Shown here piece after piece: positions 17,814 to 26,543 of a DNA stretch of 64,000 bases. This DNA is from Tessaracoccus massiliensis (GTDB taxonomy: Bacteria; Actinomycetota; Actinomycetes; Propionibacteriales; Propionibacteriaceae). The stretch is from NCBI RefSeq assembly GCF_000826065.2, contig NZ_LN623541.1:262926-326925 (forward strand). Reading direction: 5' to 3'. The notes beneath the pieces were generated by a model, which was given only the letters and a program-made list of their open reading frames with translations, did not search any database and was not told where the DNA came from. The translations under genes were made by a program, and so were the position numbers. How positions within the stretch are numbered: the first letter of the stretch is position 1; each line of letters opens with the position of its first letter.

Positions 17814-19214
17814 ATGAACGAGACGCGGGATCTGACACAGCGGTACATCGCCGCGCTGTGGGACACCGCGCGCTCACTGGGAACCGACGAAACCGCTCAC
17901 CAGGCCCTGGCCGGGCTGGTCGATTCGCTGGCCGAAGCTGAGGCTCAACTGGCCGGGCTGAAGCTGCACCTGCTCCACGCAGCCCGCCTCTCTGGCGCCG
18001 ACGCCGTGGTGGCCGGGGTGCGGGAATCGGTGCGCACCACCACAGCGCAGGCCACCTCCACGTTGAAACTATCCGTCGAACTCGGGGAACGGTTCGAGGT
18101 GATCGGGTCCGCGTTGAACGACGGCACCATCTCACTGGCGCAGGCCGAGGCGATCATCGCCGGGCTACGGAAACTCCCCTCCCGGCTCACCGGCTCAGAG
18201 TTGGTCCGGTGTCAGGAAACGATCCTGGAGTACACCGACACCTTCGGCCCCAGTGAACTGCGCATCCTTGCGTCGCGGTTGCTGGAGATCATCGACCCGG
18301 AGCAGGCCGAGATGGAGGAATCAAAGCGCCTCGCAACCGAGGAACGCGCGGCGCGGCGGGGCCGGTTCCTGCACCTCTCCCCTGACTTTCATGGCTCCAT
18401 GCGCATCACCGGACAACTGCCTGTGGCTGATGCCGCGCAGCTGTCTGCCCAGTTGGATGCGTTGATGCCGTCGATCTCGTCCTATGCAGAGACCGGTGAG
18501 GTCCCGGGGCCGGATGTGCGGCGTGCTGATGCGCTGGTGTTGTTGTGTCAGGCAGTGGCTAACGCCGGTGAGTTGCCGGCCCATGGTGGGGACCGTCCCA
18601 CGGTGCATATCACGATGGACTTCGACACGCTCGTCTCCGGGCTGGGCAGCATTGACCTGCTCGGCCATGATTCCGTGGACGGGATCTCCGCCGGTGAAGC
18701 ACGGCGCCTGGCCTGTAACGCGAACATCATCCCCGTCGTGCTCGACGGAACGTCACGTCCGCTGGACGTGGGCCGCGAGAAGCGGTTGTTCACCCCGGCG
18801 ATGATCGCCGCGCTGGCTGAACGGGACAAGGGCTGTGCTTTCCCCAACTGCCACGTCCCACCGGCGTCGTGTCACGCGCACCACATCGTGCCCTGGTGGG
18901 CATGGGGCCCCACTTGCGTCTCGAACGGGGTGTTGTTGTGTCCCCACCACCACAGGCTGGTCGAACCAGACCCGAACCAACCGCCAGAATCGCAATGGCA
19001 GGTCCACCTCGACGAGGTCACCGGGTTGCCGTGGTTCACCCCACCCAGACACATCGATCCCAGGCGAAGGCCCCGGCAGAACGCCAGATTCATCCTCCAC
19101 CACATCAAACTCGAACCCGCCGCTGGGGCACCACCATGCCCACCCGAGAGCAGAGAGCTCATCCTCAAGGACCTGCTCCAACACGCCTCACCAGCCTGGG
19201 CCGACAGCGGCTAG
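17814..19214 (+). CDS. DUF222 HNH endonuclease (13E12 repeat family)
   Basis: 466 residues. N-terminal DUF222 region (about 20-330), helical, followed by an HNH nuclease domain (about 340-400) with HAHHIVPWWAWG...LCPHHHRLV, carrying the His-Asn-His metal and catalytic residues. Known in mycobacteria as the REP13E12 family and often present in many copies per genome, probably spread by gene conversion or mobile elements. Function is not established. The ATG at 17814 follows TAATAT (17801-17806) by 7 nt, an unusually AT-rich -10 for this DNA. No flanking repeats or attachment sites were seen. Confidence 0.93.
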   Translation: MNETRDLTQRYIAALWDTARSLGTDETAHQALAGLVDSLAEAEAQLAGLKLHLLHAARLSGADAVVAGVRESVRTTTAQATSTLKLSVELGERFEVIGSALNDGTISLAQAEAIIAGLRKLPSRLTGSELVRCQETILEYTDTFGPSELRILASRLLEIIDPEQAEMEESKRLATEERAARRGRFLHLSPDFHGSMRITGQLPVADAAQLSAQLDALMPSISSYAETGEVPGPDVRRADALVLLCQAVANAGELPAHGGDRPTVHITMDFDTLVSGLGSIDLLGHDSVDGISAGEARRLACNANIIPVVLDGTSRPLDVGREKRLFTPAMIAALAERDKGCAFPNCHVPPASCHAHHIVPWWAWGPTCVSNGVLLCPHHHRLVEPDPNQPPESQWQVHLDEVTGLPWFTPPRHIDPRRRPRQNARFILHHIKLEPAAGAPPCPPESRELILKDLLQHASPAWADSG

Positions 19215-19256
19215 GCACCGATGCGTTAACCCGCATCCCGTGCTCCGTGCGGCCAC

Positions 19257-19262
19257 TACGCT
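19257..19262 (+). promoter_or_regulatory. -10-like hexamer of the GNAT gene
   Basis: TACGCT, 7 nt before the ATG at 19270. Confidence 0.5.
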
Positions 19263-19269
19263 CGGTGCC

Positions 19270-19734
19270 ATGCCTCTCTTCCGCGTCACCACCGCAGCCG
19301 ACCCCGCAGCCGCCGAACTGCTCAACGCCTACTTCGCCGAGCGCATCGCCCAGTGGGGTGACCCCAACACGTCCTACCAGCCCAAGCCCGCTGATTTCAG
19401 CCGCGGCGTGCTGCTGGTGGCCGAAGGCGACGACGGGGTGGCTCTCGGCGTCGGCGGGATCCGCCCCGTCGAGGGTCAGGGCATGGAGGTCAAGCACCTC
19501 TATGTGGCACCCGCCGGCCGCGGTCAGGGGATTGGTCGCGCCCTGCTCCGGGAGCTGGAGAGCCACGCAGCTTCCATGGGCGCGACCCGGATGGTGCTCG
19601 ACACCAACGCAGACCTTGCCTCGGCCAACCGCCTGTACCAGGCTGAGGGCTACGTCGCCGTCGAGCCCTTCAACGACAACCCGAACGCGACCAGCTGGTT
19701 CGCCAAGGAACTGACTCAGGCGGCGCAGGGCTGA
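19270..19734 (+). CDS. GNAT family N-acetyltransferase
   Basis: 154 residues with the acetyl-CoA binding motif APAGRGQGIGRALL in the middle and a C-terminal LDTNADLASANRLYQAEGY segment, both standard for GNAT enzymes. TACGCT at 19257-19262 lies 7 nt before the ATG at 19270. Its 3' end overlaps the convergent MATE gene by 19 nt, so the two transcripts would be antisense at the ends. The substrate cannot be predicted. Confidence 0.9.
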   Translation: MPLFRVTTAADPAAAELLNAYFAERIAQWGDPNTSYQPKPADFSRGVLLVAEGDDGVALGVGGIRPVEGQGMEVKHLYVAPAGRGQGIGRALLRELESHAASMGATRMVLDTNADLASANRLYQAEGYVAVEPFNDNPNATSWFAKELTQAAQG

Positions 19735-21119
19735 AGGCGCCCCTCCCCCGGGTGGGCGAGCTCCGCGACCGCTGCGGCGTCAGCCGCCTCGGAGGCCACG
19801 AGGCGACGGTGGTGGAAGCGCCACGCGATCAGCAGCGGGATCAGCGCAGCCACCCAGGCGGCCGGTGCGGCCAGGATGACTCCGATGAAGCCCACGTGCT
19901 GGATGACGAACAGCCCGATGATGCCGCGCACGACCAGTTCCAGCACGCCCGCCATCGTCGGCGCGAGCGTGGAGCCCAGGCCCTGGATGGTGCTGCGCAC
20001 CAGGAACAGGATGGACAGCACGGCGTACAGCCCGCCATTGATCAGCAGGTACTGGTGCGCCATCGCCACCACGTGTTCCTGGCCGGAGCCGACGAACGCG
20101 CGCACGAGTTCGGTGCCGAACGCGACGATCAGCAGCCCCAGCGCCAGTGACATGCCGACGGTCAGCATCGCGGCCCGGCGCACCCCTGTGCGGATGCGGG
20201 CCCATTCCCTGGCCCCCGCGTTCTGCGCAATGTAGGTGGTCATCGCCACGCCGACGGTGGCCAGCGGGATCACAGCCACCTGATCGACGCGCATCGCGGC
20301 CGTGAAGGCTGCCACCGCATCCGTGCCCAGGGAGTTGATACCGAACTGCAGCAGCGCAGCGCCCAGGGCGATGATCGACATCTGGAAGCCCAGGGTGAGG
20401 CCTAGCTTCGAGGATTCACGGGCACCGCTGAGCCGGATCCGCCAGTCGGCACGGCTGAGGTGCAGATCCGGCATCCGCCGCCAGATGAGCGCCAGGCACA
20501 GCAGCACCGAGACCAATTGCGAGAGCACCGTCGCCAGGGCTGCGCCGCCCACGCCCATGCCGAGGCCGCCGATGAAAGTGATTACGAGTACAACGTTGAG
20601 CACGCACGCCAGGATCAGGAACAGCAGTGGGGTGCGGCTGTCGCCCAGCGCCCGGATCACCGAACTGAGGTAGTTGAACGCGACGGTTGCCAGCGCGCCG
20701 CTGAACAGCACACCGAGGAAGGTGGCTGACTGCCCCATCAGCTCGGCCGGCGTCCCCAGCCAGCCCAGCAGCGTCGTCGCCCCCAGGGTGCCGATGACCG
20801 TGATGCCGAGGGCGACCAGCGCGCTGATGACGGCGCCGGTGGCCACCGCACGTCGCATGGCCGGCAGGTCCCCGGCGCCGAACGCGCGTGACACGGGGAT
20901 GGCCAGGCCGGTGGAACAGCCCATCGCGAAGCCGAACAGCAGGAACTGCAGGCTGCCGGAGGCCCCGACGGCGGCGAGCGCATCGACGCCGAGCATGCGG
21001 CCCACGACGATCGCGTCGGTCACGGCATAAGCCTGCTGGAACAGGTTGCCGATGAGCAGTGGCAGCGTGAAGACGACAATCAGCTTGAGCGGCGATCCGA
21101 CGGTGAGGTTCTTGGCCAT
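19716..21119 (-). CDS. MATE family efflux transporter
   Basis: Inner membrane multidrug/metabolite:cation antiporter, 467 residues, family-typical length, with 12 predicted helices in two homologous halves. The start at 21119 (MAKNLTVGSPLKLI) matches the family N-terminus; the sequence LIGNLFQQAYAVTDAIVVGR is the typical helix 1-2 signature, and GRSRAFGAGD-like elements follow. Intact. Upstream lies about 230 bp without genes, then remnants of an amino-acid transporter. Confidence 0.93.
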   Translation of the reverse strand: MAKNLTVGSPLKLIVVFTLPLLIGNLFQQAYAVTDAIVVGRMLGVDALAAVGASGSLQFLLFGFAMGCSTGLAIPVSRAFGAGDLPAMRRAVATGAVISALVALGITVIGTLGATTLLGWLGTPAELMGQSATFLGVLFSGALATVAFNYLSSVIRALGDSRTPLLFLILACVLNVVLVITFIGGLGMGVGGAALATVLSQLVSVLLCLALIWRRMPDLHLSRADWRIRLSGARESSKLGLTLGFQMSIIALGAALLQFGINSLGTDAVAAFTAAMRVDQVAVIPLATVGVAMTTYIAQNAGAREWARIRTGVRRAAMLTVGMSLALGLLIVAFGTELVRAFVGSGQEHVVAMAHQYLLINGGLYAVLSILFLVRSTIQGLGSTLAPTMAGVLELVVRGIIGLFVIQHVGFIGVILAAPAAWVAALIPLLIAWRFHHRRLVASEAADAAAVAELAHPGEGRLQPCAA

Positions 21120-21350
21120 GCAGGGTCTCTTCCGAGAAGTGGGCGGTCCGGACGCGGTCCGGGAGGGGTCAGCGCGCACCGTCGATCCCGACCCGTTGGG
21201 TAGGGTCCGGCGTCAGTGCGTGGAGGTGGCCGTCGTGGCGCATCGGGGCGGGTGGTCCGCGGCCCGGTGGTCGGCGATCAGCCTGGCGATTGTATTGCAG
21301 CGGGGCAAAAGAGACAAACGTATTGCACACGGACGCGAACCGTCACGTCC

Positions 21351-21482
21351 GTGATCTTCCTCGCCCTTAACAGCCTGCTGCTCACCGCATGCAGTGCGAG
21401 CGGTGACCAGGATCAGGAGATCAACCCGGCCTCATCAACGAAGGCCAACTGGTGGTGGCCATGAGCGGGGAGTACCGGCCGT
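21351..21482 (+). pseudogene. Amino-acid ABC substrate-binding lipoprotein, 5' remnant
   Basis: From a GTG at 21351 comes a lipoprotein signal VIFLALNSLLLTAC followed by a short stretch. After a frame change near 21420, LINEGQLVVAMSGEYRPF matches the first beta strand of family 3 amino-acid binding proteins. The homology then stops, and the DNA continues directly into the last part of a permease gene. About 240 residues of binding protein are missing, and the remaining part is already frameshifted. Non-functional. Confidence 0.7.
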
Positions 21483-21693
21483 TTTCGCGGTGAAGGATTC
21501 GTCACTGGTGGCCTTCATCGGCATGGGCGAACTGTTGCGCACCGCGCAGAACATGGCCGCAGCCGAGTATTCGCCGCTCAACGCCTACCTGACGGTGTCG
21601 GTCTCCTACCTGATCATCGTGCTCGTGCTCACCGGTTTGGTCACGCTGCTCGAACGCACGATGAACCCCGATAAGAAGGGAGCCCACGCCTGA
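21483..21693 (+). pseudogene. Amino-acid ABC permease, 3' remnant
   Basis: About 68 codons encode the last part of a HisM/GlnP-type permease: VKDSSLVAFIGMGELLRTAQ, then one membrane helix and the basic end TMNPDKKGAHA with a stop. The whole front of the gene is absent; the reading frame enters from the fused binding-protein remnant. The stop overlaps the start region of the following ATPase remnant, as in the original operon. Confidence 0.78.
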
Positions 21694-22093
21694 GCGAGAC
21701 CCAGCTTGAACAGGACTTTTTCGACGCCTCAGATCACGACGCCAACGTCGTCGAGATGCGCAAGGTCACCAAGAAGTTCGGCGAGATCCTCGTCTTCGAG
21801 GACATCGACCTCGACGTCAGCAAGAGCGAAGTGGTCGTGCTCGTCGGCCCGTCCGGCGCGGGCAAGTCCACGCTGCTGCGCTGCGTCAACGGCCTCGAGC
21901 AGATCACCAGCGGCACTATCACCGTCGCCGGCGACGAACTGAGCTATGACCAGGCGCACCTCAACCGGATCCGCTCGCGGGTGGACATGGTGTTCCAGCA
22001 GTTCAACCTGTTCCCCCACATGAAGGTGCTCGACAACATCACGGTCGCCCAGCAGGAAGTGCTGAACCGCTCGCGCGACGAGGCTCTGCGGGC
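21690..22093 (+). pseudogene. Amino-acid ABC ATPase (GlnQ-type), 3'-truncated
   Basis: The N-terminal half of a polar amino-acid transporter ATPase is clear: Walker A GPSGAGKST, the Q-loop region VFQQFNLFPHM, then NITVAQQEVLNRSRDEAL. At about 22093 the homology stops; the signature, Walker B and H-loop (about 120 residues) are missing, and the sequence becomes the 3' end of an opposite-strand gene. The first codon in line with the family is CTG at 21690, overlapping the permease stop (CTGA where ATGA is expected), or the ATG at 21756 within the sequence. Confidence 0.85.
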
Positions 22094-22794
22094 GGGCCAT
22101 AGCTTGCCAACGCCGCGTGTTCGACGGCGCGGCTGCGCAGCAGCCAGGCGATGCTGAAGGCGAACAGCGCCATGGTCTCCAGGATCATGATGGGCTTGTA
22201 GTGCCCGAGCATGAAGTAGATGTCCACCGGCAGGAACGTCCACAGCACCATGAGCAGGACCGCCACGACGATGGTGGTGCCGCAGATGCCGTAGATCACC
22301 AGCCTGCGCCCCATCCCGTCCCCGGGGATGCCCGTCATGGGGAACAGGACCAGGCAGAACGTGGCCAGCGACAACATGAAGACGACGGCCGCGGCGTGGT
22401 GGATCCATTCGGTGGGGTACGGGCCGAGCACGCACTGGAGCAGCGAGCACTGATCCGTCCCGCGCGGCCGCAGAGGAGCGATCGCCACCAGCGCTGCCGA
22501 CACCGAGGCGACCTTGGCCACCACCCGGTCCGCGCGGAGTTCCGGGTTGTACGGGTGATAGCCGCGGTAGGACCACATGAACAGCGCCAGCGCGCAGAGC
22601 GTCCCGACGAAGACGTCGCGCACCGGGGTGTAGTAGTACTCCGAGATGCTGCCGCGGATGCCCTGGCCGCTGAGCAGGCTCCACCCGACGAGAACGACGG
22701 GCAACACGAACGCCAGCGAGCTGATGACGCGTTGCTGGGTGATGAACGTGCGGCCGAGTTGTCCATGGCTGGTGGTCGCCGGCTGGTTATCCAT
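22039..22794 (-). CDS. Multi-pass membrane protein, DUF998-like; 3' end possibly altered
   Basis: 251 residues from the ATG at 22794. About six or seven hydrophobic helices; the segment SISEYYYTPVRDVFVGT between helices 1 and 2 is reminiscent of DUF998-type membrane proteins. Function unknown. Its last about 20 codons read through into the truncated ABC ATPase from the opposite strand, so the natural C-terminus has probably been replaced at the deletion junction near 22093. Whether the protein still works cannot be judged. The start was preferred over an upstream in-frame ATG since that would add a Cys/Trp-rich leader with no support. Confidence 0.7.
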   Translation of the reverse strand: MDNQPATTSHGQLGRTFITQQRVISSLAFVLPVVLVGWSLLSGQGIRGSISEYYYTPVRDVFVGTLCALALFMWSYRGYHPYNPELRADRVVAKVASVSAALVAIAPLRPRGTDQCSLLQCVLGPYPTEWIHHAAAVVFMLSLATFCLVLFPMTGIPGDGMGRRLVIYGICGTTIVVAVLLMVLWTFLPVDIYFMLGHYKPIMILETMALFAFSIAWLLRSRAVEHAALASYGPPAEPRRASGSALPAGRP

Positions 22795-22921
22795 GGGCGG
22801 GGCGGCTCCTTCGTCAAGATGGCCCCACCAACATACGCTGCACCCGCCAACGCTCACAGCTGATGCGGCTCTCCCCTCCTCGCCAATGTTCGATGCTGCT
22901 GATCCGGCGACGGGGCCCGGC

Positions 22922-22927
22922 TACGCT
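22922..22927 (+). promoter_or_regulatory. -10-like hexamer deciding the YbaK start
   Basis: TACGCT, 6 nt before GTG 22934 and inside the longer alternative frame. Confidence 0.5.
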
Positions 22928-22933
22928 GAAGCG

Positions 22934-23398
22934 GTGACGAACCCTGCCCTCGAAGCGCTCACGGCCTCCGGCCTCGAACACACCGTCACCCGGCACGGCC
23001 GGGTCCGCTCCCTCGCCGAAGCCGCCGAGGCGCGCGGCGTCGAGCACCGCGACCTGATCAAGACCATGGTGGTGCGCCGCGCCGAGAACGACCATCTCCT
23101 CGCCCTGGTGCCCGGGGACCGCACCATCTCCTGGCCCAAGCTGCGGAAACTGCTGGGCGTCTCACGGCTCTCCATGCCAGATGCCCGGGCGGCCTTCGAG
23201 GTCACCGGCTTCGAGCGCGGCACCATCACCCCGTTCGGCACGAAACAACCGCTGCCCGTGGTGGCGGATGAGCTCATCCGGGGCCGCACCGTCTCGATCG
23301 GCGCGGGCGAGCACGGCGTGGCCGCGACCCTCGATGGCGACGCGCTGCTGGCCCACCTCGGCGCCACCGTCGCCGACATCACCGAGCCCGGCGCCTGA
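22934..23398 (+). CDS. YbaK/EbsC family aminoacyl-tRNA deacylase
   Basis: Small editing-domain protein that likely hydrolyses mischarged aminoacyl-tRNA (YbaK/ProX type). 154 residues from the GTG at 22934, which is 6 nt after TACGCT (22922-22927); an in-frame ATG at 22886 lies upstream of that promoter-like hexamer and is less likely. The conserved Lys in DLIKTMVVR and the GTITPFGTKQPLPVVAD segment fit the family. Free-standing gene. Confidence 0.9.
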   Translation: MTNPALEALTASGLEHTVTRHGRVRSLAEAAEARGVEHRDLIKTMVVRRAENDHLLALVPGDRTISWPKLRKLLGVSRLSMPDARAAFEVTGFERGTITPFGTKQPLPVVADELIRGRTVSIGAGEHGVAATLDGDALLAHLGATVADITEPGA

Positions 23399-23638
23399 GC
23401 TACTCCCCCTTGCGGCGGACCATCTCCCCGATCCAGGTGGGGGCGTACGGCGAGGTGCAGTTGGGTGGCGTGGGGTAGTCCTTGAGGACTTCCAGACGCT
23501 CCCCGATGGCGACGGCGCGGCCACGGACACTTCGTCTGCAAGACTGGAGCGATGCCTGATCCGCTGATCTACGCACACCCGCTGCTCGACCTGGGAGCCA
23601 GCAGGCGCGCCGATCCCCACCCGTGGCATGATGCCCCC

Positions 23639-25446
23639 GTGGGTTGGCAATTGTGGGACGGACAAGCGCGTTTCCGTCGATCTCTCGAGCAGGTCGCCGA
23701 CGATGTGCTCGACGCCGCCGGCGTCGACCTGGACCCTCGCGCCTTCGTCGTCGCGCTGCCCGTGGAATCCGACGGCGACGTCCTCGTCGAGCCCCAGCGC
23801 GGCCACTTCGACAGGGCAGTCCTCAAGCAGGCCAGCACGCTGGCCACCCGCCGCTTCAACAAGCTGGTGCGCGACAACGGCTTCGACGAGGACAGCGACG
23901 CGCACCTCGCCGCTTTGGAGGCCCGCACCCGCCGTCGGGCAGTGGCCGACAAGCTCGACGCCGCAGCCCGCGCCTCGGGACGGATCCACTTCGTGGGCCT
24001 CGGCGTGCGCATCGGGGACCACATCGCGTTCCCCGTCCTGGCACTCCAGGCAGATCCCTGGCAAGAACTGCCGCAACTTCCCGATGACGCCGAGGACGCA
24101 TTCCTCACCGCCCGCTCCTTCCAGGAGGCCGTGGTCACCACCGTCCTCGACGTGGCCTCCCGCGAACTGGACCGTCAGGTGCCCGGCAGCATCGTGCGCG
24201 CAGACACCGAGAACGTGCTGCGCGCCGCCGCCGATTCGTTCGTCTCCGCCGTCGTTGCCCGCACCGGTCAGGACTACGCGTTCGGGGCGATGCAGGCGTT
24301 CGACGCCGTCGCCGCCACCCGCTACGAGGGGCGCGCCGGCAAGGGCACGCTGGCCCTCGTGCCCGCGGACGACGAGAGCGCCACCCGCATCATCACGCTC
24401 GAGCATCCAGTGCCCATCGGCCGCACCCGCGGGCTGCGCAAGATCCTCGAACTCTCCGGGCCGGGCCTCCACCTGCTGTGCGACGGCCGCGAGGTCTACG
24501 GCCTGGGCACCGTCGACGCGGAAGCCCGCGAGCACACCTATGAGGTGCGCATCTCCGGGGACGGCTCGTGGGAGTTGTGGGACAACGAGGATCCGTTCCT
24601 CCGCGTGGACAACGGCATCCCCGCCATGCCGCGCGACCTCCTCGACGAGGACGAGTTCTCCGTCACCGTCGAGCGCGTCTTCCCCAACGTCTCGGCCCGC
24701 AACGCCCGCATCCTGTGGCGCGTGGCGGTGGCCTGCTCGCAGCAGGCGCACGGCACCATGCTGGTGGTGCACCCCGAGGCAGGCGAGGAGGCGGCGCGCC
24801 TCCTCCCCCAGGGCTACGCCATCACCCCCACCCGCCTGTCGGATCGTGCGCTGGAGGCCGCCACCAGCATCGAGGAGGCGGCGCGCCTCCTCCCCAGGGC
24901 TACGCCATCACCCCCACCCGCCTGTCGGATCGTGCGCTGGAGGCCGCCACCAGCATCGACGGCGCGGTGTTGGTCTCCCCCGACGGCCGGTGCCACGCCG
25001 TCGGCGTCATCCTCGACGGGCTGGCCACCGGCACCGGGGACCCTGCCCGCGGCGCCCGCTTCGGCTCCGCCATCCGCTACCTCGCCGGCGCAGGCAAGGG
25101 CGCGATGGTGATCATCGTCTCCGAGGACGGCCGCATCGATCTGCTGCCCAAATCCAAGCGGCGCGTGCGCCGCGCGACGGTGCAGCGCGCCGTCGACCGC
25201 CTGGTCGCCGCCTCCGCCGAGGGGGAGGATCCGGAGGCGTTCACACGGGCCGACCGCGCCGTCGAGAAGATCGAGTTCTACCTCAACCAGGACCAGTGCG
25301 ACGCCGTCAACGAGGCGCGCGACGTGGTCGAGTCACGCGAGTGGGGCGAGGCGCGGGTGCGCCGCCAGTACATCCCGATCGCGCCGGATCCGGCGATGGA
25401 CGACTCGTACTTCGTCGACCGCGCCGGGGTCGCCGAGGAGGAGTAG
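23639..25446 (+). pseudogene. DisA_N/diadenylate-cyclase-like sensor protein, broken by tandem duplication plus frameshift
   Basis: N-terminal region of about 390 residues, then a DisA_N-like nucleotide-binding domain with HGTMLVVHPEA, a DGAVLVSPDG block and GARFGSAIRYL where canonical cyclases have GTRHR; this variant is typical of DAC-related sensor proteins (DACN families) and may not make c-di-AMP. The GTG at 23639 is 6 nt after CATGAT; an ATG at 23552 would also be in frame. Inside the domain, 87 bp (24785-24871) are followed by an 86-bp copy (24872-24957) lacking one C of a five-C run. The exact 87-bp copy would add 29 codons in frame; the lost C shifts the frame and truncates the protein. 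The remainder (24958-25446) is intact in the new frame up to the stop. Confidence 0.75.
24785..24957 (+). repeat. Tandem 87/86-bp duplication within the DAC-like gene
   Basis: Unit 1 is 24785-24871 and unit 2 is 24872-24957. They are identical except that CCTCCCCCAGGG in unit 1 is CCTCCCCAGGG in unit 2 (five versus four C). The identity shows that the event is recent. Confidence 0.95.
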
Positions 25447-25461
25447 CGCACCCTGCGCGCC

Positions 25462-25467
25462 TACACT
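25462..25467 (+). promoter_or_regulatory. -10-like hexamer of the lipoprotein gene
   Basis: TACACT, 6 nt before GTG 25474. Confidence 0.55.
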
Positions 25468-25473
25468 GTCCGG

Positions 25474-26469
25474 GTGAAGAAGAAGACGACCGTGGCCGCC
25501 GCCTTGGCTGCCGTCGTCCTCTCGGGCTGTACACCCCTGTCCCCCGGCGCCCCGGACCCGGTGCCACCTCCGGCTGGCGTCAGCGGGTCGCCGACCACTT
25601 GGGAGGCCTCGCCCGGTGCAAGCCCCATCCCCGACGACCAACTGCCGTTGGCCTTCCCCATCCCGGGTCAACTGATCGACTCCGCCGAGGCCGTCGTCGA
25701 GGAACTGCATCGGGTCGCCGGCGGGCTGCCCGTCCTCAAGGTCGACGTCACCGTCGACCAGGCCACCCTGACCGCCCTGCTGCCGGACAGGGGCGTGCTG
25801 AGCTACCGGTGGAGCGGGGATGAGATCGCCAGGGTCGATTCAGACATCCAGTACCTGGATCAGGCCACGTTCGACCCGTCGGACTTCCCGCTGGCCTCGA
25901 CCACCCGCATGTTCGACATCGCGGACCTCCGCGGCGTGCGCGGGCAACTGGTGCTGCAGATCGTCGACTACCGTGAGAGACAGGTGCTGATGACGGTCAC
26001 GTCCAGGCCGGAGTCGACGACGGTCTTCTTCCGGCCTGACGGCACCGCGGTCGCCGAGTTGGGCTACACCGGGGTCGCGGACCTGGCCGACGGCCTGGCC
26101 GAGGTGATCGGCGACGACACCGAGGCCTTCGCCGTGGGCTTCAACGCGACCCAGGGCTACTGGGCGGAACTCCCCGACGACGAGCCCGGCGTACTCGTCA
26201 GCCGCAACCGCATGGGCGGGCTGCCCGTCTTCGAGACCCGACGCAGCGAGACCCCCGCCGTCGAGACGTTCGACCCGCGGGCGATCCAGCCGGCAACGCT
26301 GGCCATGGTGATCGCCCGCTTCCAGCCGGACCCGGCGGTGCCGTGCGACGTGCGCATCGACCGTTCGACGCGGCGCAGCGCCGCCGTCGTCCGGGTCGAC
26401 TGCGAGGGTGAGGTGCACTTCGCCGACCTCGAGGGTCGCGACATGACGGCCCTGGTCAACGCTGGCTGA
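25474..26469 (+). CDS. Lipoprotein of unknown function, 331 aa
   Basis: Starts with GTG at 25474, 6 nt after TACACT (25462-25467). The signal peptide KKKTTVAAALAAVVLSGC ends in a lipobox with the lipidated Cys near residue 19. A Pro-rich spacer is followed by a mixed alpha/beta domain with two segments (roughly 60-200 and 200-331) without known motif. Probably anchored on the outer face of the membrane. The 3' end faces the metallopeptidase gene across a palindromic repeat. Family not recognised. Confidence 0.85.
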   Translation: MKKKTTVAAALAAVVLSGCTPLSPGAPDPVPPPAGVSGSPTTWEASPGASPIPDDQLPLAFPIPGQLIDSAEAVVEELHRVAGGLPVLKVDVTVDQATLTALLPDRGVLSYRWSGDEIARVDSDIQYLDQATFDPSDFPLASTTRMFDIADLRGVRGQLVLQIVDYRERQVLMTVTSRPESTTVFFRPDGTAVAELGYTGVADLADGLAEVIGDDTEAFAVGFNATQGYWAELPDDEPGVLVSRNRMGGLPVFETRRSETPAVETFDPRAIQPATLAMVIARFQPDPAVPCDVRIDRSTRRSAAVVRVDCEGEVHFADLEGRDMTALVNAG

Positions 26470-26477
26470 GGCCGGTT

Positions 26478-26533
26478 CCTGAGCGTCCGCTCGCGAGCTT
26501 GCGAGCCAGCGGACGACGAAGGGCACGCTCAGG
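26478..26533. terminator. Nested palindrome between convergent genes (repeat family member)
   Basis: Outer arms CCTGAGCGT (26478-26486) and ACGCTCAGG (26525-26533) enclose a second stem (GTCCGCT with AGCGGAC). It is related to 34391-34441 and, reversed, 4745-4783. Placed between the ends of the lipoprotein and metallopeptidase genes, where it could stop transcription from both sides. Confidence 0.65.
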
Positions 26534-26543
26534 GAGCGGGATA

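Noticed and set aside
17814-19214. HNH gene considered as a homing or mobile element
   Set aside because: No inverted ends, no target duplications and no integrase nearby; family mobility is known but no boundary is visible here.
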